Assembly: GCF_001571245.1 (NCBI RefSeq)
Contig: NZ_BCTK01000005.1
Coordinates: 868,001 to 932,000, forward strand
Origin: Achromobacter piechaudii NBRC 102461
GTDB taxonomy: Bacteria > Pseudomonadota > Gammaproteobacteria > Burkholderiales > Burkholderiaceae_B
Reading direction: 5' to 3'
DNA length: 64,000 nucleotides
Below are positions 8,009-16,504 of the stretch, one piece after another (positions within the stretch are counted from its first letter, which is position 1; each line of letters begins with the position of its first letter). The notes beneath the pieces were generated by a model that searched no databases, had not been told where the DNA came from, and saw only the letters and a program-made list of their open reading frames with translations. Made by a program: the position numbers and the translations under genes.

Positions 8009-10624
8009 TCAGTATTGTTGAATCCAGCGGCGCACCAGATCGATGGTGGGCCCGGAGAACGCTTCGTCGGATTGCAGCAGGACGAAATCGTCCGCCGCGA
8101 TGCCGTTCAGCACGCTCTCGATGGCCTTGCCATGGTCCGGCTCGTCCTGGATGTCTTTCACGCGGCTGCCTTGCGACAGCCCCTGGCGCAGCAGCGCGCG
8201 CGCCTGGCCTTCGGGACGCTTGCTTTGCACGGTCTTGTCGTCATAGAGCACGACGCGGTCAAAGGCGTCGCCCAGCAAGCGGCCCTGTTCGATCAGATCG
8301 GCGTCGCGGCGGTCGGCGCCAGCGGAATAGACCGCGGCTCGGCGTGCTGCCGGGAACTGGTCGATGGCGGCGATCAGCGGGCGCAGGGCCGACGCGTTGT
8401 GCACGTCGTCCACCACCACGGTGCTGCCGTTGCGCTCGAACAGCGTGAACTGCCAGGGCGCATCGGCCTGGTCGATGTCGAACGTTTCGATGCCAGCGCG
8501 GATCAGCTCCACGGGGATGTCCAGCGCCCAGGCGGCGCCGACCGCAGCCAGCACGTTTTCGACCTGGAACGCCACGCGCCCGCCATGCGTCAACGGAATG
8601 GCGGCCACATCGGCCAGCCGTTCTTCGCGCGCGCCTTGCGCCAGGATGATGCCGCCGTCGCGCACGAACACCGCGCGGCCGTCTTGCTGCAAATGCGCGG
8701 CGATGGCGGGCAGGGCGGGATCGATGCCGAAGAAAATCACGGCGCCATCGCACAGCTCGGCCATTTCCACCACGCGCGGGTCGCGCGCATTGAGCACGGC
8801 CGCGCCGGTCGGCAGCACCACGTCGACCTGCGTGCGGAACACATTGAACATGCGCTCCGTTTCGTTGATGTCGAAGTCGCCGAGGTGGTCGGCGTCGTCG
8901 ATGTTGGTCACCACGCCGACCTGGCAGCGGTCGTAGGCCAGACCCTGGCCCAGGATGACGCCGCTGTCGTTTTCAATGACGGCTGCATCCACGTTGCGGT
9001 TCATCAAGAGGCGCGTGCCGGAAGCGAAGTCCGCGCGGTCGCCCTTTTGCACCAGACGGCGGTCCAGGTAGAGGCCTTCGCTGCACGCCAGGCCCGTGCG
9101 CTTGCCGGACAGGTGCAGCAGGCGCGACACCAGCCGCGCCACGACGGTTTTGCCGTTGGTGCCGGTCACGCCCACGATGGGGATGCGGCCCGCGTCGCCT
9201 TCGGGGAACAGGTGGTCGACGATGGCGCGGCCCACCGGGCGCGGCGTGCCGTCGGCCGGCTTCAGGTGCATCAGCAAGCCCGGGCCGGCGTTGACTTCGA
9301 CGATGGCGCCGCGCTGTTCGTCCAGCGGACGCGTGATGTCTTCCGCCACCAGATCGACGCCGGCAATGTCCAGGCCCACCACGCGGGCGGCCAGCGTGAC
9401 GGTGGCGGCGATGCTGGGGTGCACGCGGTCGGTGACGTCGAAAGCGACGTTTCCGCTGCGCTGCACCAACACACGCTGCCCGTCGGCCGGTACGCTGTCT
9501 TCCGACATGCCCTGACGCGCGATTTCCAGCCGCGCGGCCGAATCCAGCCGGACGAAGTTCAGCGGATGGTTTTCAGTGCGGCCGCGACGCGGATCGATAT
9601 TGATCTGGCAGTCGATCAGTTCGGCAATGGTGGACTTGCCGTCGCCCGTCACCCAGGCCGGCTCGCCGGCGGCGGCGGCCACCATTCGATTGCCCACCAC
9701 CAGCAAGCGGTGTTCGTTGCCCAGCACGAAGCGCTCGACGATGACGCCGCTGCCTTCGTCCACCGCCACGCGGTAGGCGGAAACAACCTCTTCGCGGGTA
9801 GTCAGGTTGGTGAAGACGCCCCGGCCATGGTTGCCGTCATAGGGCTTGACCACCACGGGCAGGCCGATGTCTTCGGCGGCTTCCCAGGCGTCGTCCTCGC
9901 TGCGCACCAGGCGGCCTTCGGGCACGGGCACGCCGCAGGTGGACAACAGTTCCTTGGTCAGATCCTTGTCGCGCGAAATGCCTTCGGCGATAGCGCTGGT
10001 GCGGTCGGTCTCGGCCGTCCAGATGCGGCGTTGCGCCGAGCCGTAGCCGAACTGGACCAGGTTGCCTTCAAACAGGCGGATATAGGGAATATCGCGATCG
10101 TCGGCGGCATCCACGATGCAGGCCGTGCTGGGTCCCAGGCAATGCTTGTCCACCAGGCTGCGCAGTTTGGCGATGGTGGCGGGCACGTCGAACGGGCGGT
10201 CCTCGATGGCGGCCATGACCAGGTCGCGGGCTTCGTTCAGGGCGGTGCGGGTGACCTGTTCCTGCCAGGCGCGCACGACAACCTTGTACACGCCGCGGGT
10301 CGAGGTTTCGCGGGCTTTGCCGAAGCCGCCGCGCAAGCCGGCCAGGTTCTGCAATTCCAGCGTGACATGTTCAAGAATGTGGCCGGGCCAGGTGCCTTCT
10401 TTCAGGCGAGCCAGGAATCCGCCGCGTACACCGGGGCTGCATCGATGTTCAATCAGGGTCGGCAGCCATTCGGACAAGCGCTCGTAAAACCCGGGAATGG
10501 TGTTGGACGGATAGTCTTCCAACTCACCAATATCCACCCACGCTTCCAGGACCGGGCGATACGTCCAAATGTTCGGGCCGCGCAAAGCCACGACATCGAG
10601 AAATTCAATGTCTTTCTTTTTCAT
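8009..10624 (-). CDS. cphA: Cyanophycin synthetase, first copy (canonical N-domain, altered Mur domain)
   Basis: An 871-residue CphA-family protein, first gene of the minus-strand cphA pair. The N-terminal domain is canonical: SNTIPGFYERL, RGGFLARLKEGTWPGH, ILEHVTLELQ and ETSTRGVY, the region reported in some CphA enzymes to carry the primer-making hydrolytic site. The ATP-grasp has KPYDGNHGRG but reads EVNAGPGLLMH, and NLSTGG is missing. The Mur P-loop GTNGKT is present at residue 488, but the usual E(T/C)ARGGILR is ENDSGVILG and the usual D(Y)xHNP is DDVHNAS. It may therefore do only part of the polymerisation and need its partner. A plausible promoter lies at 10686-10715. Confidence 0.9.
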   Translation of the reverse strand: MKKKDIEFLDVVALRGPNIWTYRPVLEAWVDIGELEDYPSNTIPGFYERLSEWLPTLIEHRCSPGVRGGFLARLKEGTWPGHILEHVTLELQNLAGLRGGFGKARETSTRGVYKVVVRAWQEQVTRTALNEARDLVMAAIEDRPFDVPATIAKLRSLVDKHCLGPSTACIVDAADDRDIPYIRLFEGNLVQFGYGSAQRRIWTAETDRTSAIAEGISRDKDLTKELLSTCGVPVPEGRLVRSEDDAWEAAEDIGLPVVVKPYDGNHGRGVFTNLTTREEVVSAYRVAVDEGSGVIVERFVLGNEHRLLVVGNRMVAAAAGEPAWVTGDGKSTIAELIDCQINIDPRRGRTENHPLNFVRLDSAARLEIARQGMSEDSVPADGQRVLVQRSGNVAFDVTDRVHPSIAATVTLAARVVGLDIAGVDLVAEDITRPLDEQRGAIVEVNAGPGLLMHLKPADGTPRPVGRAIVDHLFPEGDAGRIPIVGVTGTNGKTVVARLVSRLLHLSGKRTGLACSEGLYLDRRLVQKGDRADFASGTRLLMNRNVDAAVIENDSGVILGQGLAYDRCQVGVVTNIDDADHLGDFDINETERMFNVFRTQVDVVLPTGAAVLNARDPRVVEMAELCDGAVIFFGIDPALPAIAAHLQQDGRAVFVRDGGIILAQGAREERLADVAAIPLTHGGRVAFQVENVLAAVGAAWALDIPVELIRAGIETFDIDQADAPWQFTLFERNGSTVVVDDVHNASALRPLIAAIDQFPAARRAAVYSAGADRRDADLIEQGRLLGDAFDRVVLYDDKTVQSKRPEGQARALLRQGLSQGSRVKDIQDEPDHGKAIESVLNGIAADDFVLLQSDEAFSGPTIDLVRRWIQQY

Positions 10625-10685
10625 GTTTTAATTTACTTGAGAAGCAGGTTGGCACGCGCGGACGCCCCTATGTAAGACCGCGAAT

Positions 10686-10715
10686 TTATTACGAATTTTT
10701 GGGGTTGCGCTGTAA
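10686..10715 (-). promoter_or_regulatory. Candidate sigma70 promoter of the cphA pair
   Basis: On the minus strand TTACAG (10710-10715) and TAATAA (10686-10691) are separated by 18 bases, in an AT-rich stretch about 60 bases before the cphA start. The match is reasonable but not proven; there is no transcript evidence here. Confidence 0.35.
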
Positions 10716-10824
10716 GAATAATGCCAACGAGTGGGGGATCCCAGATATTCCTAATTAGAAAAATCGGCTGCTACTATACGACGCCTTCAAGGCGTGAACT
10801 CGTTGTGTTGTAAGGAAGGGACAC

Positions 10825-10847
10825 GTTTACCGCCCTGGGTGGTAAAC
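10825..10847. promoter_or_regulatory. Hyphenated palindrome in the cphA/ABC divergent region
   Basis: GTTTACC (10825-10831) and GGTAAAC (10841-10847) form a 23-base interrupted palindrome located 47 bases before the ABC transporter start, in the 269-base region shared with cphA. It could be a regulator binding site or an mRNA leader hairpin. No T tract follows, so it is not a terminator. Confidence 0.45.
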
Positions 10848-10893
10848 CGGTTGCCGCCTAGTAGGGCAGAGTCCTGGCCCGGTATGCGTTCCA

Positions 10894-13179
10894 ATGAAAA
10901 AACCACACCTGCTTTCCGGCCTTGCCGATGCCTTTCCTGCCCGCTGGCGGGATGAAATCCGCGCAGAATTAGCGGACGGCGAAAACTTGCTGGCCTGGGT
11001 CGAAATAGACCTGGACCAGCGGCTGAAGTTCCAGCCTGGGCTGGTTGCCGCGACCGATCGACGCCTGCTGGCCCGTAACGCCGCCGACAACGGCTGGGAA
11101 TCCTGGGTCTATGGGCCGCAACTGACGCTTAACCTGACCGATCACGCAGGCGCCGCCGTGCTGGAATTGCACGACGATACCGCGCGTCTGGCAATCTGGC
11201 GCTTCACGCTGGCGCGTAATCCGGCGGCGCTGCGCCTGTTGGCGCAGTTTGAATCGCAACAGGCGATCCGGCTGTCCGGCCAGCAGCAGGAAACGCCTCA
11301 GGAACGCAACTGCACCGTCTGCAATAACGTTATTCCGGCGGGCGAAGAAGAGTGCCCGACCTGCAACCAGGAACAAGCCGCGCCGTCCTCGACCTGGGCC
11401 TTGCTGCGCTTGTGGCGTTTCGCGCGCCCGTATCGCGGCCCCTTGCTGGCCGGCTTCATCCTGACGCTGCTGGGTACGGCCGCCACCCTGGTGCCGCCTT
11501 ACCTGACCATGCCGCTGATGGACGACGTGCTGATTCCGTTCCAGAACGGCGCGCCGATCGACTATGGCAAGGTCCGTCTGTATCTCAGCGGGCTGCTGGC
11601 TTCCGCCTTCCTGGCCTGGGGGCTGGGTTGGGCGCGGACCTACATCCTGGCCTGGGTCAGCGAGCGCATCGGGGCAGACCTGCGCACCACTACTTATGAG
11701 CATCTTCAGCAGCTGTCGCTGGAATACTTTGGCGGCAAGCGCACGGGTGATTTGATTTCCCGCATCGGTAGCGAGACCGACCGCATTTGTGTGTTCCTGT
11801 CTTTGCACTTGCTGGACTTCGCTACCGACATCCTCATGATCGTCATGACGGCGGTGATCCTGGTGTCGATCAATCCTTGGCTGGCCCTGGTCACGCTGGT
11901 GCCGCTGCCCTTCATTATCTGGATGATCCACGCGGTGCGCGATCGCTTGCGGCATGGCTTTGAAAAGGTCGACCGCATCTGGTCCGAGATCACCAATGTG
12001 CTGGCCGATACTATTCCCGGCATACGCGTGGTCAAGGCATTTGCGCAGGAAAAGCGTGAAGTCGCGCGCTTTCGTGAAGCCAATAATCGCAACCTGGAAG
12101 TCAACGACCGCGTGAATACGACGTGGTCGCTGTTTTCGCCCACGGTCACGTTGCTGACCGAAGTGGGGCTGCTGGTGGTGTGGATATTCGGTATCTGGCA
12201 GGTGTCGCAAAAGCAGATCACCGTGGGTGTGCTGGCCGCGTTCCTTGCCTATATCGGGCGCTTTTATCTGCGCCTGGATTCGATGAGCCGCATCGTGTCG
12301 GTCACGCAGAAAGCAGCGGCGGGCGCCAAGCGCATCTTCGACGTGCTGGACCATGTGTCCAGCGTTCCCGAACCGCAGAAACCGGCCACGCTGCCCCACA
12401 TCAACGGCCGTATCGAACTGCGTGACGTGGGCTTTCGCTATGGCAACCGCCAGGTGATACGCGGCCTGGACCTGACCATCTCGCCGGGCGAAATGATTGG
12501 TCTGGTGGGCCACAGCGGATCGGGAAAGAGCACGCTGATCAACCTGATCTGCCGCTTCTATGACGTTTCCGAAGGCGCGGTGCTGGTGGACGGCATCGAC
12601 ATCCGTTCGGTGCGTGTCGCCGATTACCGGCGCAACATCGGGCTGGTGCTGCAAGAGCCTTTCCTGTTTTTCGGCACCATCGCCGAGAACATCGCCTACG
12701 GCAAACCCGACGCGACGCGCGATGAAATCGTCGCCGCCGCTCGCGCCGCCCATGCTCATGAATTCATCCTGCGCCTGCCGCATGGCTATGACTCGCTGGT
12801 GGGCGAGCGTGGCCAGGCCTTGTCGGGCGGCGAACGCCAGCGCATCTCGATTGCGCGCGCGCTGCTGATCGACCCGCGCATCCTGATCCTGGACGAGGCC
12901 ACCTCGTCGGTGGACACCACGACCGAAAAGGAAATCCAGAAGGCGCTGGACAACCTGGTGCGCGGGCGCACCACGATTGCCATCGCCCACCGCCTGAGCA
13001 CCTTGCGCAAGGCCGACCGGTTGGTCGTGCTGGACCGTGGCCAGATCATCGAGCAAGGGCCGCACGAAGAACTGATGGCTCGCGAGGGCGCGTACTACCG
13101 TCTCTACCAGGCGCAGGCGCGCCAGGCGGAAGCCGACGCGCAAGCGTCGGGCAGCGAAGACATGGCCGCCGTGGCCTGA
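10894..13179 (+). CDS. Cyanophycin-associated ABC exporter with zinc-ribbon N-terminal domain
   Basis: A 761-residue half-transporter. Residues 1-135 form a soluble domain unlike standard ABC exporters, then comes a zinc-ribbon-like pair C140xxC143 / C154xxC157, a type I exporter membrane domain of about six helices (about 175-475), and an ATPase domain with GHSGSGKST near 539, LSGGERQR near 643 and ILDEATSS. It is divergent from the cphA pair and followed 21 bases later by a DUF1854 gene; I recall this pair being named cyanophycin-metabolism-associated in annotation databases. The substrate is unknown. Export of cyanophycin itself seems unlikely because it forms insoluble cytoplasmic granules. 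Confidence 0.88.
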   Translation: MKKPHLLSGLADAFPARWRDEIRAELADGENLLAWVEIDLDQRLKFQPGLVAATDRRLLARNAADNGWESWVYGPQLTLNLTDHAGAAVLELHDDTARLAIWRFTLARNPAALRLLAQFESQQAIRLSGQQQETPQERNCTVCNNVIPAGEEECPTCNQEQAAPSSTWALLRLWRFARPYRGPLLAGFILTLLGTAATLVPPYLTMPLMDDVLIPFQNGAPIDYGKVRLYLSGLLASAFLAWGLGWARTYILAWVSERIGADLRTTTYEHLQQLSLEYFGGKRTGDLISRIGSETDRICVFLSLHLLDFATDILMIVMTAVILVSINPWLALVTLVPLPFIIWMIHAVRDRLRHGFEKVDRIWSEITNVLADTIPGIRVVKAFAQEKREVARFREANNRNLEVNDRVNTTWSLFSPTVTLLTEVGLLVVWIFGIWQVSQKQITVGVLAAFLAYIGRFYLRLDSMSRIVSVTQKAAAGAKRIFDVLDHVSSVPEPQKPATLPHINGRIELRDVGFRYGNRQVIRGLDLTISPGEMIGLVGHSGSGKSTLINLICRFYDVSEGAVLVDGIDIRSVRVADYRRNIGLVLQEPFLFFGTIAENIAYGKPDATRDEIVAAARAAHAHEFILRLPHGYDSLVGERGQALSGGERQRISIARALLIDPRILILDEATSSVDTTTEKEIQKALDNLVRGRTTIAIAHRLSTLRKADRLVVLDRGQIIEQGPHEELMAREGAYYRLYQAQARQAEADAQASGSEDMAAVA

Positions 13180-13200
13180 CGCGGAACCGGGATTATCTTC

Positions 13201-13671
13201 ATGAAGTTGCCGACCTTTCAGCTGCGCCGCAATGCCTTTGGGCGTCTGGAATTCACGTCCGCCGACGGCCAGACGTACGAAGGGGTCATCCCCGTGCGCG
13301 CCTTTCCCATCAGCGAAGCGGGACGCGGCCTGTCGCTGGTCACCAGCGATGGCCACGAACTGGTGTGGATCGAACACCTGTCCGACGTGCCGGCGCCGCA
13401 ACGTGCGCTGATCGAGGAAGAGCTTGCCGGGCGCGAATTCATGCCCGAGATTCGCAAGCTGGCCAGCGTGTCCAGCTTCGCCACGCCCAGCACGTGGAAG
13501 GTCGAGACGGATCGCGGCCCCACGTCTTTCACGCTGCGCGGCGAGGAAGACATACGCCGTCTGAGTCCGCAAACGCTGCTGATCGCCGATAGCCACGGCA
13601 TTTTCTATCTGGTGCGCGACATCCTGTCGCTGGACAAGCACAGCCGCAAATTGCTGGACCGCTTCCTGTAG
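13201..13671 (+). CDS. DUF1854 protein linked to cyanophycin metabolism
   Basis: A 156-residue soluble protein beginning MKLPTFQLRRNAFGRLEF, with no signal peptide or membrane helix. It is made of predicted beta strands typical of DUF1854 (GVIPVRAFPISEAGRG, then VWIEHLSDVP and FMPEIRKLASVSSF). It lies directly after the ABC exporter gene and is presumably translated from the same mRNA. No catalytic motif can be recognised. Its constant pairing with this ABC transporter suggests a partner or regulatory role. Confidence 0.85.
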   Translation: MKLPTFQLRRNAFGRLEFTSADGQTYEGVIPVRAFPISEAGRGLSLVTSDGHELVWIEHLSDVPAPQRALIEEELAGREFMPEIRKLASVSSFATPSTWKVETDRGPTSFTLRGEEDIRRLSPQTLLIADSHGIFYLVRDILSLDKHSRKLLDRFL

Positions 13672-13685
13672 CCAGGCGCCGCGCG

Positions 13686-14816
13686 TTATGCGCTGCCCTT
13701 GAACGGCGTGTGCGATTCCAGTTCGCCCAGATAGTCCGTGACGGCCGAGGTTTCTTCATCCAGGAAGTTCTGGATCGCCTCGGCAAACCCCGGGTGCGCG
13801 ACCCAGTGTGCCGACCACGTTGGCGTGGGCAGCAGGCCACGCGCCATCTTGTGTTCGCCTTGCGCGCCGCCTTCGAAACGGCGCATGCCGTGCGCGATGC
13901 AATAAGCAATCGATTGCAGGTAGCAGGTTTCGAAGTGCAGTCCCGGCACGTATTCCGTGGCGCCCCAGTAGCGGCCGTACAGCACGTCGCCCCCGGCCAG
14001 GTTCAATGCCGCCGCCACCGGCACGCCATCGCGTTCGGCCAGGATCAGCACGAAAGCCTCGGGCTGCTCCCGATGCGCGCGTTCAAAGAAATCGCGGTTC
14101 AGATAAGGCGGGTTGCCGTGTTGGAAATAGGTACGGCAATAACAGTCGTAGAAAAAACCGAGTTCGTCGGGCCCGATCTGCGCGCCGCGCAGCCAGCGAA
14201 ATGACAAACCGGCCGCGCTGACCTTCTTGCGATCCTGGCGGATCTTCTTGCGCTTGTCGTGGCTCATGAGCGCCAGGAACGCATCAAAATCCGCACAGCC
14301 CGGATTGGTCCAATGAAACTGCACGCTTTCGCGGATCATGAACCCGGCCTCGCGCAGCACCAGCATGTCGGTGTCCGCCGGGAACAGCAGGTGCAGCGAC
14401 GACACCTTGATTTCCTCGGCAAAGGCAACCAGGCCGCGCACCAGCGTGGCGCGGTCTTCGTCATTGGTGGCCAACAGGCGCGGCCCGGTCACGGGCGTGA
14501 AGGGAATGGCCGACAGCAGCTTGGGGTAATAGCGCATGCCGTGGCGCTGAAAGGCGTCGGCCCACGCGTAGTCGAATACGTATTCGCCGCGCGAATGCGA
14601 TTTCAGATAGAGCGGCGTGGCGGCCGCCAGCGCGCCGTCGCGCCACAGCGCCAGGTAGTGCGGCGCCCAGCCGGAAGCGGGCGCCGCGCATCCGGTTTCA
14701 TGCAGCGCGCGCAAGAATGCGTGCCGCAGAAAGGGTTGATCACCGGCCAGGGCGTCCCATTCATGGGCGTCGATGCGGGACAGGTCGGTTTCAATGGTCA
14801 GGCGCAGGGAATCCAT
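13686..14816 (-). CDS. FemAB/GNAT-like protein (DUF482)
   Basis: A 376-residue protein matching the PF04339 family, which combines FemAB and GNAT-like folds. Visible family blocks are PFLRHAFLRALHETG near the N-terminus, SHDKRKKIRQDRKKV in the middle, and ETCYLQSIAYCIAHG and FEGGAQGEHKMARGL near the C-terminus. The ATG at 14816 was chosen because the ORF upstream of it is not protein-like. FemAB relatives transfer amino acids or acyl groups to cell-wall or lipid precursors, but this family's substrate is unknown. It is convergent with the DUF1854 gene. Confidence 0.85.
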   Translation of the reverse strand: MDSLRLTIETDLSRIDAHEWDALAGDQPFLRHAFLRALHETGCAAPASGWAPHYLALWRDGALAAATPLYLKSHSRGEYVFDYAWADAFQRHGMRYYPKLLSAIPFTPVTGPRLLATNDEDRATLVRGLVAFAEEIKVSSLHLLFPADTDMLVLREAGFMIRESVQFHWTNPGCADFDAFLALMSHDKRKKIRQDRKKVSAAGLSFRWLRGAQIGPDELGFFYDCYCRTYFQHGNPPYLNRDFFERAHREQPEAFVLILAERDGVPVAAALNLAGGDVLYGRYWGATEYVPGLHFETCYLQSIAYCIAHGMRRFEGGAQGEHKMARGLLPTPTWSAHWVAHPGFAEAIQNFLDEETSAVTDYLGELESHTPFKGSA

Positions 14817-14911
14817 CCGTGAATGATAAAGTCTTCGCCTGCACGCAGGTTTGAAACCGCGGGCTTTTTCAGGGTTTGCGGCGGCGCCGGCCGCCTGGAT
14901 TGGGAAACACC

Positions 14912-15757
14912 ATGGACAGCAACACAATCGGCGTGTCAGAGCCTGCGCCGATCACGGACTGCCTGCGCGGCCAGGCGCTGGCTGCGCTTGCCGCCCAGGC
15001 ATGGCCGGAAAAAATGGCGGCAGTAAACAACATCGCCGACACCGCGCCGCTGGATTGCCACCGCGAATTCGCCGCGCCCGCCGGCTTGCCCGGCCGGCCT
15101 GCGCGCCCCGAGCTGGTCGCACCCGCCGAGGTCAAGCACCGGTCCATGGCCACGGTCGAGGGCCGCGCCGCCTTGCTGCACGCGCTGGCTCATATCGAAT
15201 TCAATGCGGTCAATCTGGCGCTGGACATCCTCTGGCGCTTTGCCGGCATGCCCGAGGCCTTCTATCGTGACTGGCTGCGTGTCGCGCGCGAAGAGGCCTA
15301 TCACTTCGACCTGCTGCGCCAGCGGCTTGCGACCCTGGGCTATGACTATGGCGATTTTCCGGCGCACAACGGTTTGTGGGACATGGCCGAGCGCACGCGC
15401 GGCGATCTGCTGGCGCGCCTGGCGCTGGTGCCGCGCACCCTGGAAGCACGCGGCCTGGACGCTTCGCCGATGATCCGCAATAAATTGGCTGGCGCGGGCG
15501 ACGCGCAAAGCGCGGGCATCGTCGACATCATCCTGCGTGACGAGATCGGCCACGTCGCCATCGGCAACCATTGGTTCAAGCAGCTTTGCGCGCAGTCTGA
15601 CCAAGAGCCCGTGGCCTGTTACGCCGAGCTTGCACGGCGTTACGACGCGCCCCGGCTGCGTGGGCCGTTCAATCTTGAAGCGCGCCGCGCGGCGGGATTC
15701 GATGATGCCGAATTGGCAGCATTGCAAGCCAATCAGCCGGAGCTCAACAGCCGATGA
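14912..15757 (+). CDS. DUF455 ferritin-like protein
   Basis: A 281-residue helical protein of the DUF455 family. Ferritin-like metal ligands are visible as HIEFNAVNLALD, REEAYHFDLL and DEIGHVAIGNHW, that is paired E/D-x-x-H motifs that could hold a di-iron centre. The family has no firm function. The first 30 residues are variable and the start was taken at the ATG at 14912. Its stop overlaps the MOSC gene by four bases (ATGA), so the two are translationally coupled. Confidence 0.85.
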   Translation: MDSNTIGVSEPAPITDCLRGQALAALAAQAWPEKMAAVNNIADTAPLDCHREFAAPAGLPGRPARPELVAPAEVKHRSMATVEGRAALLHALAHIEFNAVNLALDILWRFAGMPEAFYRDWLRVAREEAYHFDLLRQRLATLGYDYGDFPAHNGLWDMAERTRGDLLARLALVPRTLEARGLDASPMIRNKLAGAGDAQSAGIVDIILRDEIGHVAIGNHWFKQLCAQSDQEPVACYAELARRYDAPRLRGPFNLEARRAAGFDDAELAALQANQPELNSR

Positions 15758-16467
15758 CCCCAATTACCATTGATGCGCTGCTGACGGGCACCGTGCGCCC
15801 GCTGGGCGATTCCGGCCGCGATAGCGGCATCGACAAGCACCCGGTATCCGCGCCCCTGTGGCTGGGCGCAGAAGGGTTGCGCGGCGACGAACAAGCCGAT
15901 CGCCGCTTTCACGGCGGCCCGGAAAAGGCGCTGCATCACTACGCGCGCGACCACTATCCCGGCTGGCTCGCCGAGTTGGGCGAGCGCGCGATATTGGCGG
16001 CCCCGGGTGCGTTCGGCGAGAACATTTCCACCTCGGGTCTGACCGAAGCCGACGTGTGCGTGGGCGACGTGTTCCGCGCCGGTACGGCGCTGATCCAGGT
16101 CTCGCAGGCCCGCCAGCCGTGTTGGAAACTGGATCACCGGTTTGGCCAGCGCGGCATGGCCGCGCGCGTGCAGGCCAGCGGCAGAACGGGCTGGTATTAC
16201 CGAGTGCTGCAAGAGGGCTGGCTGTGCGCGGGCGATACGCTGGCGCTGTGCGAACGGCCTCATCCGCAGTGGTCGCTTGCCCGCGTGCAAGACGTCCTGA
16301 ACCGGCGCGTGCTGGACACGGACGTGCTGCATGCCCTGGCCGCATTGCCCGAGCTGTCGCCCAACTGGCGGGCGCTTTTTGAAAAGCGCGCGGAGGCCGG
16401 GCAGGTCGAGGACTGGACCCGCCGCCTGGAAGGCGACGCCGTGGCTGTGCCCCCCAATAATCGTTGA
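15754..16467 (+). CDS. MOSC-domain protein (YiiM-like)
   Basis: A 237-residue protein with a YiiM-like MOSC fold: GLRGDEQADRRFHGGPEKAL and FGENISTSGLTE, then a candidate cofactor cysteine in QARQPCWKLDHRF. MOSC proteins carry sulfur or bind molybdenum cofactor; YiiM-type members reduce N-hydroxylated compounds such as 6-hydroxylaminopurine. It overlaps the DUF455 gene by four bases. Substrate is not determined here. Confidence 0.9.
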   Translation: MTPITIDALLTGTVRPLGDSGRDSGIDKHPVSAPLWLGAEGLRGDEQADRRFHGGPEKALHHYARDHYPGWLAELGERAILAAPGAFGENISTSGLTEADVCVGDVFRAGTALIQVSQARQPCWKLDHRFGQRGMAARVQASGRTGWYYRVLQEGWLCAGDTLALCERPHPQWSLARVQDVLNRRVLDTDVLHALAALPELSPNWRALFEKRAEAGQVEDWTRRLEGDAVAVPPNNR

Positions 16468-16504
16468 ACGCTGCCCCACAGAATCGCTCCCACGTGAAAT
16501 CGCC

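Noticed and set aside
5289..8021. 910-codon plus-strand ORF opposite the second cphA
   Set aside because: The cphA strand shows full CphA motifs; the plus-strand translation is low-complexity His/Arg/Val-rich shadow sequence.
7760..10675. 971-codon plus-strand ORF opposite the first cphA
   Set aside because: Same reason: antisense shadow of a conserved gene in GC-rich DNA.
10969..13641. 890-codon minus-strand ORF opposite the ABC exporter and DUF1854 gene
   Set aside because: Spans two real genes on the other strand and has no recognisable domain.
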